DNA of 64,000 nucleotides from the NCBI RefSeq assembly GCF_028649395.1, contig NZ_JAQSUW010000017.1, forward strand, positions 62,001-126,000. The letters run 5' to 3'. Positions 37,629 through 47,789 of this stretch are shown one piece after another; the first letter of the stretch is position 1, and every line of letters starts with the position of its first letter. The stretch comes from Pseudomonas sp. Gutcm_11s. GTDB taxonomy: Bacteria > Pseudomonadota > Gammaproteobacteria > Pseudomonadales > Pseudomonadaceae. Under the pieces are notes generated by a model that was given only the letters and a program-made list of their open reading frames with translations, was not told where the DNA came from and did not search any database. The position numbers were made by a program, and so were the translations under genes.

Positions 37629-38186
37629 TCAGGTGAAGACCCAGAGCACTCTGGTTGGGGAATCGGTGAGGTTGGCGTAGCGGAACTTGGCGTGCGGCGG
37701 CAGCTGGAAGCTGTCCCGCGGGCCGAGGGTGGCTGGAGTGGCATCGTCGCCGTACCACACCGTCAGCTCGCCCTCGAGGACGAAGCCGCCCTGCTCGGAG
37801 CTGTCATTGAGGTGGCCGTCGCCGGAGGTGGCGCCGGGTTCGAGGAAGCTCTCGAGCATGGAGAAGCCACCGGCCATGCCTGGCGAAGCCAGCACGTCGG
37901 TGATGCCGCCGGCGTAGTACAGAGTGCGGCGCTCGTCCGGGCGGGTCACCCAGGGCATCTGGCGCGGCTTGCCGGGGTTGTAGAAATAGGTAGTGGGCAC
38001 GCCCAGCGCCTCGCTGATGGCAGTGAGGTCGGCCACGGTCGGGCGCGACAGGCCGCGCTCGACCTGGGACAGGAAGCCCACCGAGCGGCCGATGCGCTCG
38101 GCCAGCTCGCCCAGGGTCACGTCCTTGTGCTTGCGCAGGTCGCGCACGAGGATCGCGAGGCCTTCGATTTCGTCCTGTTTGTCCAT
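37629..38186 (-). CDS. XRE-cupin transcriptional regulator (PuuR/PauR type)
   Basis: The 185-residue protein has an N-terminal helix-turn-helix (VTLGELAERIGRSVGFLSQVERG) and a C-terminal cupin domain for ligand binding, the architecture of PuuR and of P. aeruginosa PauR, repressors of polyamine catabolism that are relieved by gamma-glutamylpolyamines or polyamines. Its place between the synthetase and oxidase genes supports that role. It is probably autoregulated via the AT-rich promoter upstream of the oxidase gene. Confidence 0.88.
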   Translation of the reverse strand: MDKQDEIEGLAILVRDLRKHKDVTLGELAERIGRSVGFLSQVERGLSRPTVADLTAISEALGVPTTYFYNPGKPRQMPWVTRPDERRTLYYAGGITDVLASPGMAGGFSMLESFLEPGATSGDGHLNDSSEQGGFVLEGELTVWYGDDATPATLGPRDSFQLPPHAKFRYANLTDSPTRVLWVFT

Positions 38187-38198
38187 GAGGGTTCCGTT

Positions 38199-39485
38199 CT
38201 AGATAAGGTCGCGCAGGCGATACCAGGCCTTGCCCACCGCCTCGATAGGCGCGGCCAGCAGGTCGCCGCCGGGGAAGCGCGGGTTGTCCAGGCCCTGGTA
38301 CAGGCCAAGCAGGCGGTCCTGGCCGAGGATGGCGTCGCTGACCGCGCGGGCGGCGGCCAGGGTCGGCAGGATGCCGTGGCCGGAGAAGCCCTGCAGCCAA
38401 TACTTCTGGCCCTGGCGGCCGACATCCGGGGTGCGCGGCATGGTGCAGTCGATGTGCCCGCCCCAGCCGTAGTCGATCTGCACCCCGCGCAGCTGCGGGA
38501 ACACGCGCTCCAGGTAGGGCCGGGTGGTCGCCGGCACATCCTTGGGGATGCCGCCCAGGTAGGTGCAGCCGCCGCCGAACAGCAGGCGGTGGTCCGGGGT
38601 GACGCGGAAGTAGTCGGGGACGAACTGGTTGTCGATGGCGCAGGTGCCACGCGGCAGCAACGAGCAGGCCAGTTCGGGGTCGAGCGGCGCGGTGGCCACC
38701 TGGTAGGAGCCGACCGGCAGCAGACGCTTCGACAGCTCGCGGTCGAGGCCGTCGATGTAGGCGTTGCAGGCCAGGACCAGCACGTCGCCGCGTACCTCGC
38801 CATGCTCGCAACGCACGGAGTAGCCGTTGGTGGTTTCCTGCCAGCCCAGCGCCTTGCTCTGTTCGAAGATGCGCCCGCCGGCGGCCTCGATGGCGCCGGC
38901 CAGGCCGTGGGCCAGCTTCAGCGGGTTGAGGTGGGCGGCGCCGGAGTCATGCAGCGCGGCCAGGTAGCGCGGGCTGGCGATCCACTGCGGCAGATCCTTT
39001 TGTGGAATGAAACTGAGCTGCTTGTAGCCATACTTCTGCTCGGCCTCCTCCAGGTTCTCCTGCAGCAGGCGGGCGCGGCGTGGCAGCACGGCGGTGTAGA
39101 TGGCGCCGCTGCGGTAGTCGATGTCGAAGCCATGGCGCTGGGGCAGCTCACGCATCTCCTCGGCGGCCCAGACCATGCTGTCCCACAGCAGGCGGGCGCG
39201 CTCGGTGCCGAGGGCCTTCTCCAGTGGTGGCATGTCGCAGGACCAGCCGGGCAGGGCCTGGCCGCCGTTGCGCCCGGAGGCGGCCCAGGCCAGGCGGCTG
39301 GCCTCCAGTAGCACCACCTTCTTGCCGGCCAGGGCCAGGCGTAATCCGGTGTGCAGGCCGCTAAAGCCGGCGCCGACGATGATCACGTCGCAGTCGAGCG
39401 ACTCCTGCAGGTGCGGGCGCAGGGGGATCTGGCCATAGGTGCCGGCGTAGTAGGTGCCGATGTGCTGGGCTGACTGCTTGAACAT
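38199..39485 (-). CDS. puuB: Gamma-glutamylpolyamine oxidase (PuuB/PauB-type FAD enzyme)
   Basis: This DAO-family flavoenzyme oxidises gamma-glutamylputrescine to the aldehyde, ammonia and hydrogen peroxide. The FAD-binding dinucleotide motif VIIVGAGFSGLHTGLRLA lies near residues 34-51, followed by LLEASRLAWAASGRNGGQ, and the C-terminal GFSGHGILPT loop is conserved. The ATG at 39485 has GAGG upstream and gives 428 residues; the frame continues upstream through an AT-rich stretch that is more likely promoter. It is the first gene of the operon. The later steps (aldehyde dehydrogenase, gamma-glutamyl hydrolase) are not in the window. Confidence 0.88.
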   Translation of the reverse strand: MFKQSAQHIGTYYAGTYGQIPLRPHLQESLDCDVIIVGAGFSGLHTGLRLALAGKKVVLLEASRLAWAASGRNGGQALPGWSCDMPPLEKALGTERARLLWDSMVWAAEEMRELPQRHGFDIDYRSGAIYTAVLPRRARLLQENLEEAEQKYGYKQLSFIPQKDLPQWIASPRYLAALHDSGAAHLNPLKLAHGLAGAIEAAGGRIFEQSKALGWQETTNGYSVRCEHGEVRGDVLVLACNAYIDGLDRELSKRLLPVGSYQVATAPLDPELACSLLPRGTCAIDNQFVPDYFRVTPDHRLLFGGGCTYLGGIPKDVPATTRPYLERVFPQLRGVQIDYGWGGHIDCTMPRTPDVGRQGQKYWLQGFSGHGILPTLAAARAVSDAILGQDRLLGLYQGLDNPRFPGGDLLAAPIEAVGKAWYRLRDLI

Positions 39486-39494
39486 GACCGCCTC

Positions 39495-39550
39495 GTGAAA
39501 TTTATTCTTGTTAATTTCATGAAAAATCTCACAAGGAATTTCATAAGGCA
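39495..39550 (-). promoter_or_regulatory. AT-rich promoter/operator region of the polyamine operon
   Basis: Upstream of the oxidase gene, TGAAATT (39496-39502) faces AATTTCA (39513-39519), and a further AATTTCA follows at 39537-39543. The region is strongly AT-rich against the GC-rich background. It is the likely promoter and may be the operator of the operon's own XRE-cupin regulator. Confidence 0.5.
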
Positions 39551-39666
39551 AGTGTCGTGACCGATGGGTCTTACCAAAGGCCTGTCGCCACGATCCGCCT
39601 TCAGCATCACGGCTGGTCGTATCGGCGGCTGCTACAGCGCTCGGCCCGCTGCGTCGGCGAGCCGCG

Positions 39667-40581
39667 TCAGCTCTTGGTCTCGGCCACGCTGGGGTTCTGA
39701 GCCATGGCCTGGCTGAGGTAGTCGAGGAAGCAGGTGATGCGCGCCGCCAGCGCCGTGTTGCGGTAGTACACGGCGTTGACCGGCTGGCGGCTGTCGACGC
39801 TGTATTCGGCCAGCACTTCTACCAGCGCGCCGCTGGCGCGGTCGGTGGCGGTCATGAAGTCCGACAGGCAGACCAGTCCGGCACCTGCCAGCGCCAGGTG
39901 GCGCAGGGTCTCGCCGCTGGAGGCGCGCAGCGTCGGGGCGATCGGCAGGCCGTCGCCGTGGGCGCTGCGCAGCGGCCAGGTGTTGAGGTTCTCCAGCTGG
40001 GTGAAGCCGAGCAGCTCGTGGCCCTCCAGCTCGGCCGGGCTCTGCGGCGTGCCGCGCGCGGCCAGGTAGGCTGGGCTGGCCAGCACACGGATGCGGCTGC
40101 AGCCGAGCGGGCGGGCGTGCAGGCTGGAGTCGCGCAGGGCGCCGATGCGGATGGCCAGGTCGGTGCGCTGCTCCAGCAGGTCGATGTTCTGCTCGTTGCT
40201 GGTCAGCTCCAGCTCGATCTGCGGATAGCGCTGGCGGAAGCCGGCCACCAGCGGCACGAGCACGTGCAGCACGAAGGGCGTGGCGGCATCCACGCGCAGG
40301 CGCCCGGCCGGTGCCTGGCGGCGCAGGCTCATCTGTTCTTCGGCCTCCTCCACGGTGTCGAGGATGCGTCGTGCCTGGATCAGGAAGGCGGCGCCCTCCT
40401 CGGTCAGCTCCAGGCGCCGGGTGGTACGGCGCAGCAGGGTCACTTCGAGCTTGTCCTCCAGCCGCGCCAGCGCGCGGCTGACGCCCGAGGCGGTCTGCCC
40501 CAGGTGCTCGGCGGCGGCGCTGATGGAGCCGGCATCGACCACCTGGGTGAAGGCCTGCAGTTCGTCGAGGCTGGTCTTCAT
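39667..40581 (-). CDS. LysR-family transcriptional regulator
   Basis: The 304-residue protein has the N-terminal LysR helix-turn-helix (LQAFTQVVDAGSISAAAEHLGQTASGVSRALARLEDKL by position) and an effector domain. It is upstream of the polyamine operon on the same strand and divergent from a small monooxygenase gene 145 bases away, which is the usual place for a LysR target. No effector can be inferred. Confidence 0.9.
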   Translation of the reverse strand: MKTSLDELQAFTQVVDAGSISAAAEHLGQTASGVSRALARLEDKLEVTLLRRTTRRLELTEEGAAFLIQARRILDTVEEAEEQMSLRRQAPAGRLRVDAATPFVLHVLVPLVAGFRQRYPQIELELTSNEQNIDLLEQRTDLAIRIGALRDSSLHARPLGCSRIRVLASPAYLAARGTPQSPAELEGHELLGFTQLENLNTWPLRSAHGDGLPIAPTLRASSGETLRHLALAGAGLVCLSDFMTATDRASGALVEVLAEYSVDSRQPVNAVYYRNTALAARITCFLDYLSQAMAQNPSVAETKS

Positions 40582-40726
40582 TCGTGACTCCGTGGCAAGG
40601 AAGTTGGCGGACTACTGGATACCTGCGCAAGAGTGTGGCGCGCGCGCTGGCGGCCGGCAATCGTGGTGAAGTCCATTCGCCGAGTCTGAGGTCAACAGCT
40701 GTAGAGGCTGCCGAGGAGGGCGTCCG

Positions 40727-41032
40727 ATGATCGAGGTGATCACGCAGATCAGTTGCCAGCCGGGCCAGCGCCAGGCGGTGCTGGAGGCGCTACTGGCCAA
40801 CCAGGCACGGGTGCAGGGCGAGGTCGGCTGCATCGCCTATCGGCCGTTGCAGGATGCCGCCGCCGGCCTGCCCGAGCAGGTGATGGACGCCGACGAACTG
40901 CTGGTGCACGAGCAGTGGCAGAGCCTCAAGCACCTGCAGGCGCACCTGGCCTCGCCACATGTGCAGGAGTTCCAGCGTGACACCGCGCAGTGGGTGCGGG
41001 AGGTGCGTCTGCGCGTGTTGCAGACGCCCTGA
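40727..41032 (+). CDS. Antibiotic-biosynthesis-monooxygenase (ABM) domain protein, putative quinol monooxygenase
   Basis: The 101-residue protein has the ferredoxin-like ABM fold pattern: IEVITQISCQPGQRQAVLEALLANQ, then EVGCIAYRPLQ, ELLVHEQWQSLKHLQAHLASPHVQEF by position. YgiN-type members act on quinols; the substrate here is unknown. It is probably controlled by the divergent LysR gene. Confidence 0.85.
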   Translation: MIEVITQISCQPGQRQAVLEALLANQARVQGEVGCIAYRPLQDAAAGLPEQVMDADELLVHEQWQSLKHLQAHLASPHVQEFQRDTAQWVREVRLRVLQTP

Positions 41033-41153
41033 ATCGCGCCTGACGCCTGGCTCGACATATTTAGACCGATGATTCTCTGACGCCATAGACTTGGCAAATG
41101 ATGGCCATTTGTGATCAAGTTCGCCTCCGCGCGCGTTAGCTCAGCGGGGCTGG

Positions 41154-41203
41154 CCCAAGAAAAACAATCACGCCCAGTCGTTCATGGACTTCGATTTCTT
41201 GGG
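41154..41203 (+). promoter_or_regulatory. Inverted repeat covering the chemoreceptor ribosome site
   Basis: CCCAAGAAA (41154-41162) and TTTCTTGGG (41195-41203) are perfect nine-base complements. The right arm includes GGG of the only plausible ribosome site (GGGA at 41201-41204, ATG at 41212), so the hairpin could limit translation. Confidence 0.5.
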
Positions 41204-41211
41204 ACCTCTCT

Positions 41212-43122
41212 ATGCAAACCTGGTTTGGCAACCTCTCCATCACCCGCAAACTCGGCCTGGGCTTCGGCCTGGTGCTGGTGCTCACCCTCGTCCTGGCGCT
41301 GATCAGCTGGAACAGCATCAGCGGCCTGATCAACCGCAGCAACTGGATGGGCGATATCGCCACGCTCGACTCCGAGCTGACCAAGCTGCGTGTCACCCGC
41401 TTGCAGTACATGGTGGCCAACGGCGACGAAGCCGTCGGGCAGACCGTGCTGACCGCCCTGAACAACTACGAGCGCCTGCAGGAAGACGTGACCGCGCGCT
41501 TCAAGAGCCCGGACAACGTGCAGCGCCTCAAGCAGCAGGGCGCGGTGATCGACGACTACCGCGTGTCGTTCGAGGCCATGCGTGCCGGCTACAAGGCCCG
41601 CGCCACCGCGCGCGAGGCGATGGTCGGCAGTGCCCAGGCGGCGCTGCAGTCGTTCGACGCGCTGTCCAGCTCGGTGCAGCAACGCCCGGACGATGCCGAC
41701 CGCTTCGCCGACTTCCAGGCCGTCGGCATCGCTCGTGAAGAGCTGCTGATGGCGCGCTACGAGGTGCGTGGCTTCATCTTCAACGCCGACGCCAAGTCCG
41801 AGCAGCTGGCCCTGCAGCAGCTGGAGAAGGCCAAGGCCGCCGTGGCTCGTCTCGATGACAGCTTCGCCTCCAGCCTCACCGCCAACGCCACCCAGGCCCT
41901 GATGCGCTACGAGGCGGCGGTGAAGCAGTACAAGTCCACCGTCGAGCAGATCGCCAAGGCCCGTGCGGAGATGACCGAGCAGGGCCAGGTGATCGTCAAG
42001 CTGGACGAGGAGCTGATGAAGATCCAGTTCGAGCGGCGTGACGAGGAAAGCGCCCGCGCGCTGTCGCTGCAGGCCATCAGCGCCCTGCTGGCGCTGGTGC
42101 TCGGCGGCCTGGCTGCGGTGATCATCACCCGTCAGATCACCCGCCCGCTGCGCGAGACCCTGAGCGTGGTCGAGCGCATCGCCGACGGCGACCTTACTGC
42201 CGATCTCAACACCACCCGTCGTGACGAACTGGGTCTGCTGCAGCAAGGCGTGCAGCGCATGGGCTTGAGCCTGCGCGCGCTGATCGGCGGCATCCGCGAC
42301 AGCGTGACCCAGATCGCCAGCGCCGCCGAGGAGCTGTCTGCGGTGACCGAGCAGACCCGCGCCGGGGTCAACACGCAGAAGATCGAGACCGACCAGGTGG
42401 CCACCGCCATGCACGAGATGGCCGCCACCGTGCAGGAAGTCGCGCGCAACGCCGAGAGCGCCTCGCAGGCCGCCAACGAAGCCGACGGCGAGGCCCGCCA
42501 GGGTGATCGCGTGGTAGCCGAGGTGGTTAGCCAGATCGAGCGCCTGGCCGGCGAAGTGGATCGCTCCACCCAGGCCATGCAGGTGCTGCAGCAGGAGAGC
42601 AACAAGATCGGCAGCGTGATGGACGTGATCCGCGCGGTGGCCGAGCAGACCAACCTGCTGGCGCTCAACGCGGCCATCGAGGCGGCGCGTGCCGGTGAGG
42701 CTGGACGCGGCTTCGCCGTGGTCGCCGACGAGGTGCGTGGCCTGGCCCAGCGCACGCAGAAGTCCACCGAGGAGATCGCCGAACTGGTCGCCGGCCTGCA
42801 GAGCCGTACCCAGCAGGTGGCCGAGGTGATGAACAACAGCCGCACCATCACCGACAACAGCGTGGTCTTGACCCGTCAGGCCGGCGAGGCCCTGGCGGGC
42901 ATCACCAGCCGTGTGTCCAGCATCCAGTCGATGAACCTGCAGATCGCCGCCGCTGCCGAGGAGCAGAGCGCGGTGGCCGAGGAGATCAGCCGCAGCGTGA
43001 TCAACGTGCGCGACGTCTCCGAGCAGAGCGCCGCGGCCAGCGACGAGACCGCCGCCTCCAGCGTCGAGCTGGCGCGCCTGGGTGGAGAGCTGCAACAGCT
43101 GGTCAGCCGCTTCCGCATCTGA
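41212..43122 (+). CDS. Methyl-accepting chemotaxis protein with long helical periplasmic domain
   Basis: The 636-residue receptor has a TM helix near residues 13-34, a periplasmic region of about 250 residues that is almost wholly helical and rich in Glu/Gln/Arg (helical bimodular-like length), a second TM near 285-305, a HAMP domain and a full signalling domain with the hairpin tip EQTNLLALNAAIEAARAGE near residue 477. HBM receptors bind organic acids or, in P. aeruginosa TlpQ, histamine and polyamines; the ligand here is unknown. The signalling domain lacks an obvious CheB/CheR tethering pentapeptide at its end (it ends LVSRFRI). Confidence 0.9.
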   Translation: MQTWFGNLSITRKLGLGFGLVLVLTLVLALISWNSISGLINRSNWMGDIATLDSELTKLRVTRLQYMVANGDEAVGQTVLTALNNYERLQEDVTARFKSPDNVQRLKQQGAVIDDYRVSFEAMRAGYKARATAREAMVGSAQAALQSFDALSSSVQQRPDDADRFADFQAVGIAREELLMARYEVRGFIFNADAKSEQLALQQLEKAKAAVARLDDSFASSLTANATQALMRYEAAVKQYKSTVEQIAKARAEMTEQGQVIVKLDEELMKIQFERRDEESARALSLQAISALLALVLGGLAAVIITRQITRPLRETLSVVERIADGDLTADLNTTRRDELGLLQQGVQRMGLSLRALIGGIRDSVTQIASAAEELSAVTEQTRAGVNTQKIETDQVATAMHEMAATVQEVARNAESASQAANEADGEARQGDRVVAEVVSQIERLAGEVDRSTQAMQVLQQESNKIGSVMDVIRAVAEQTNLLALNAAIEAARAGEAGRGFAVVADEVRGLAQRTQKSTEEIAELVAGLQSRTQQVAEVMNNSRTITDNSVVLTRQAGEALAGITSRVSSIQSMNLQIAAAAEEQSAVAEEISRSVINVRDVSEQSAAASDETAASSVELARLGGELQQLVSRFRI

Positions 43123-43174
43123 CGCCGGCTAGCCTGGGGAGTATCCTGCCGACTTCGGTTGGCAGGAGCGTCCC

Positions 43175-44299
43175 ATGCAGATTCGCAGCGATTTCGACAG
43201 CGGCAACATCGAGGTTCTCAACGCCGGCGACCCGGCTCGGGTACGCCTGGCGATCCGCAAGGACTTCGCCAGCGATCACTTCCAGTGGTTCCACTTCCTC
43301 GCTGAGGGCCTGAGCGTCGGCGAGCGCCACGGCTTCACCCTGGAGAACGCCGCGCAGTCGAGCTACCGCAACGCCTGGCCCGGCTACCAGACGGTGGCCA
43401 GCTACGATGGCGTGGACTGGTTCCGCGTGCCCACCCACTTCGACGAACACGGTCTGCACTTCGAGCTGCTGGCCGAGCAGGCGTCTGCCCGCTTCGCCTA
43501 CTTCGAGCCCTACCTGCGCGCGCGACATGCCCAGCTGCTGGTGCAGGCGCTGGCGCTGCCCAACGTCGAACTGCTGGCCTGCGGCAGCAGCCTGCAGGGG
43601 CGCGAACTGCCGCTGCTGCACGTGCGCGGTACCGCCAGCGCGCCGCGCAAGCTGTGGCTGATCGCCCAGCAGCACCCCGGCGAGCACATGGCCGAGTGGT
43701 TCATGGAGGGGCTGATCGAGCGCCTGGCCCAGCCCGATGCCGAACTGCAGCAGCTGCTCAGCCAGGCCGATCTGTATTTGGTGCCGCATATGAACCCAGA
43801 CGGCTCCTTCCTCGGCAACCTGCGCACCAACGCCGCCGGCCAGGACCTCAACCGTGCTTGGCAGGTGCCCTCGGCCGAGCGCAGTCCCGAGGTGCTGTTC
43901 GTCCAGCAGCAGATGGCTGGCCAGGGCGTGGACTGCTTCCTCGATATCCACGGCGACGAGGAGATTCCCCACGTGTTCACCGCCGGCTGCGAGGGCAACC
44001 CCGGCTTCACTCCGCGCCTGGATGAACTGGAACAGGAGTTCCGCCAGCGCCTGGTGGCCGCCGGCGAATTCCAGGTGGCCCATGGCTACCCGCGCGACCA
44101 GCCGGGCCAGGCCAACCTGGCGCTGGCCTGCAACTGGGTCGGGCAGACCTACGACTGCCTGTCCTTCACCCTGGAAATGCCATTCAAGGATCACGACGAC
44201 AGCCCGCAACCGCGCACCGGCTGGAACGGCGCGCGCTCCAAGCGCCTGGCGGGTGCGGTGTTGAGCGTGCTGGCGTCGATGGTGCAAAAGCTGCGTTGA
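43175..44299 (+). CDS. M14-family metallocarboxypeptidase, cytosolic CCP-like
   Basis: The 374-residue protein has an N-terminal beta-rich domain (about 130 residues) and a zinc carboxypeptidase domain with HPGEHMAE (HxxE), NPDGSF, DLNRAW, the third ligand in DIHGDEE and a catalytic Glu in FTLEMPF. This two-domain form resembles the cytosolic carboxypeptidases that trim glutamates in eukaryotes and their P. aeruginosa homologue; bacterial substrates are not known. It has no signal peptide. Confidence 0.9.
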   Translation: MQIRSDFDSGNIEVLNAGDPARVRLAIRKDFASDHFQWFHFLAEGLSVGERHGFTLENAAQSSYRNAWPGYQTVASYDGVDWFRVPTHFDEHGLHFELLAEQASARFAYFEPYLRARHAQLLVQALALPNVELLACGSSLQGRELPLLHVRGTASAPRKLWLIAQQHPGEHMAEWFMEGLIERLAQPDAELQQLLSQADLYLVPHMNPDGSFLGNLRTNAAGQDLNRAWQVPSAERSPEVLFVQQQMAGQGVDCFLDIHGDEEIPHVFTAGCEGNPGFTPRLDELEQEFRQRLVAAGEFQVAHGYPRDQPGQANLALACNWVGQTYDCLSFTLEMPFKDHDDSPQPRTGWNGARSKRLAGAVLSVLASMVQKLR

Positions 44300-44400
44300 G
44301 GCGTTTGGCAGAAACGCATTGCATTCAGTCATCTCCGACGCCTGCAATGCGCCGCAGCTGATGCTGCAATCGGGGCGACTTCAATGATGAGCGTCGCGCC

Positions 44401-45381
44401 ATGTCCGAGACCCGCACCCGTATCGCCGATATCCTCAGCCGCGAGGAGATCAGGGCCCTCACCCAGCGCTCCGACTGGCGCGGTGGCTGGGCCGTGTTTT
44501 CCACCTGGGGCGTGCTGGCGCTGACTTTCGCCGCCCTGGCCTGGGCCCAGGAGCATCTGCCGCTGTGGGCCTTTGCTCTCGCCCTGCTCGCCGGCCTGGC
44601 GGTGATCGCCGGGCGCCAGCTGTGCTTGGCCATCCTGCAGCACGATGCGGCGCACGGCACCCTGTTCAAGAGCAAGTGGGGCAATGACGTGCTGGCCGAC
44701 TGGCTGTGCGCGCGGCCGGTATGGAACGAGCTGCACAAGTACCGCCCCTACCACCTGGTGCACCACGCCAAGACTTCCAGCGAGCAGGACCCGGACCTGT
44801 CGCTGGTGGCCGGTTTCCCCACCACGCGCACCTCGCTGCTGCGCAAGCTGGTCCGCGACCTGTTCGGCGTCACCGGTCTGAAGTTCATGCTCGGCCGGGT
44901 GCTGATGGACGCCGGCGTGCTCAAGTGGACGGTGGCCAACGATGTGCAGGTACTGGCCCAGGAAGGCCGACGCTGGTGGGACTATCCGCTGACTTTCCTC
45001 GGCAACGCCGCTGGCATGCTGATCAGCAACGGCTTGTTGTTGGCCGCGCTGTGGGCCTGCGGCGAGGCCTGGCTGTACGGCGTCTGGGTGCTGGCCTACG
45101 TCACGCCCTTCCCGTTGTTCATCCGCATTCGCTCGATGGCCGAGCACGCCTGCCTGGAGCCGAGCCGCGACACCCTGCGCAACACCCGCACCACGCGCGC
45201 CGGCTGGCTGGCCCGCGCCTTCGTCGCGCCGATCCGGGTCAACTACCACATCGAGCATCACCTGATGGCCTCGGTGCCCTACTTCCGCCTGCCGCAGCTG
45301 CATGCCCTGCTGCGCGAGCGCGGCCTGACCCCGGAGCCGCCGGGCTACTGGCAGGTGCTGCGCATTGTCAGCAGCAAGTGA
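44401..45381 (+). CDS. Membrane fatty acid desaturase
   Basis: This di-iron membrane enzyme is predicted to introduce a double bond into an acyl chain or similar lipid. The 326-residue protein has four hydrophobic segments and three histidine boxes: HDAAH, HLVHH (HxxHH) and HIEHH in the C-terminal third. The spacing fits the FA_desaturase family, but the length is at the short end. It follows the carboxypeptidase gene on the same strand. Confidence 0.88.
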   Translation: MSETRTRIADILSREEIRALTQRSDWRGGWAVFSTWGVLALTFAALAWAQEHLPLWAFALALLAGLAVIAGRQLCLAILQHDAAHGTLFKSKWGNDVLADWLCARPVWNELHKYRPYHLVHHAKTSSEQDPDLSLVAGFPTTRTSLLRKLVRDLFGVTGLKFMLGRVLMDAGVLKWTVANDVQVLAQEGRRWWDYPLTFLGNAAGMLISNGLLLAALWACGEAWLYGVWVLAYVTPFPLFIRIRSMAEHACLEPSRDTLRNTRTTRAGWLARAFVAPIRVNYHIEHHLMASVPYFRLPQLHALLRERGLTPEPPGYWQVLRIVSSK

Positions 45382-45410
45382 ATGAGCAGCTCAGCGAGAG
45401 GCGCTGAGCG

Positions 45411-45635
45411 CTAGAGGTCGATTCCCAGCTCCCAGCCGGGGTTATGCGGCCGGCGGTCCAGGCCACTGCGGCGCTCACCCTCGAAGCGAATGGTCTGCCG
45501 TCGCTCTTCGTGCCGGCGGCGGTCACCTTTGCTGTGGTCGCGGGTATCAATCTGGAAGTGCGCCTTCGGTTTGGCCGTGGCGATATCCAGTTTGGGTTCG
45601 AGGGAGAAGTCGAGCGGGGGAAGGACGTCGGTCAT
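45411..45635 (-). CDS. Small charged hypothetical protein
   Basis: The 74-residue product (about one quarter Arg/Lys) has no membrane segment and no recognised domain; RDHSKGDRRRHEERR and GLDRRPHNPGWELGIDL are its most distinctive parts. It is on the trpBA strand, 130 bases downstream of trpA, and convergent with the desaturase gene. I judge it a probable gene because the codon third positions look coding. Confidence 0.55.
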   Translation of the reverse strand: MTDVLPPLDFSLEPKLDIATAKPKAHFQIDTRDHSKGDRRRHEERRQTIRFEGERRSGLDRRPHNPGWELGIDL

Positions 45636-45727
45636 GGTGGACTCCAGCCGTGAGGCTCACACGCGGACGTCGGTCGAGCGTTATCCCCATTGAGGCTAGT
45701 CAGGCACCGTTGCGGTTGCCATGTCGC

Positions 45728-45759
45728 TCGTCCGGAAGGGCGTGCCGCCCCTCCGGACA
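45728..45759 (-). terminator. Possible terminator after trpA
   Basis: GTCCGGA (45728-45734) and TCCGGAC form the outer stem, with inner GGGC/GCCC pairing, just downstream of the trpA stop (45766). No T run follows on the minus strand, so strength is uncertain. Confidence 0.5.
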
Positions 45760-45765
45760 TCGAGA

Positions 45766-46574
45766 TCAGCGACGAGCGCCGCGCACGCCCTCAGCCAGCT
45801 GGGCGCACAGATTCAGTACGCCTTCGACGGCTTGCTGCGGGGTGGACGCCTTGGCGATCTGGTCGACCAGCGCCGAACCCACCACCACGCCTTCGGCGCG
45901 GCGCGCCACGTCGGCCGCGTGCTCCGGGGTGCGGATGCCGAAGCCGATGCACACCGGCAGGTCGGTGTGGCGGCGCAGGCGGGCGTGGGCTTCTTCCACC
46001 TGGTCCAGGGTGGCCGAACCGGCACCGGTCACGCCGGCCACGGAGACGTAGTAGACGAAGCCGGAGCTGCCGTTGAGTACGGTCGGCAGGCGCTTGTCGT
46101 CGGTGGTCGGGGTGGTCAGGCGGATGAAGTCGATGCCTGCGGCCTGGGCCGGGAAGCACAGGTCGGCGTTATGTTCCGGCGGCAGGTCGACCACGATCAG
46201 GCCATCCACGCCGGCTTCCTTGGCGTCGGCGATGAACTTGTCCACGCCGTAGTAGTGGATGGGGTTGAAGTAGCCCATCAGCACCAGCGGGGTGTTCTGC
46301 TCGCCCTGGCGGAATTCGCGGACCATCTGCAGGGTCTTGGCCAGGGTCTGCTTGGCGCCCAGGGCGCGGATGTTGGCCAGCTGGATCGACGGGCCATCGG
46401 CCATCGGATCGGTGAAGGGCATGCCCAGCTCGATCACGTCGGCACCGGCGGCCGGCAGGCCCTTGAGGATGGCCAGCGAGGTGTCGTAGTCCGGGTCGCC
46501 GCCGGTGACGAAGGTGACCAGGGCGGCGCGGTTCTGCTGTTTCAGCTCGGCAAATCGGCTCTGCAGACGGCTCA

Positions 46575-46575
<1 letters not shown>
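45766..46575 (-). CDS. trpA: Tryptophan synthase alpha subunit
   Basis: TrpA cleaves indole-3-glycerol phosphate to indole, which is channelled to TrpB. The 269-residue TIM barrel carries the catalytic Glu and Asp in VIELGMPFTDPMADGP and the phosphate-binding GFGIRTPEHA. Its ATG overlaps the trpB stop (TGATG), so the two are translationally coupled. Confidence 0.97.

Positions 46576-47789
<1,214 letters not shown>

Noticed and set aside
41182..43095. A 637-codon open frame antisense to the chemoreceptor
   Set aside because: The sense strand encodes a textbook chemoreceptor with HAMP and signalling tip; the antisense frame has no domain.
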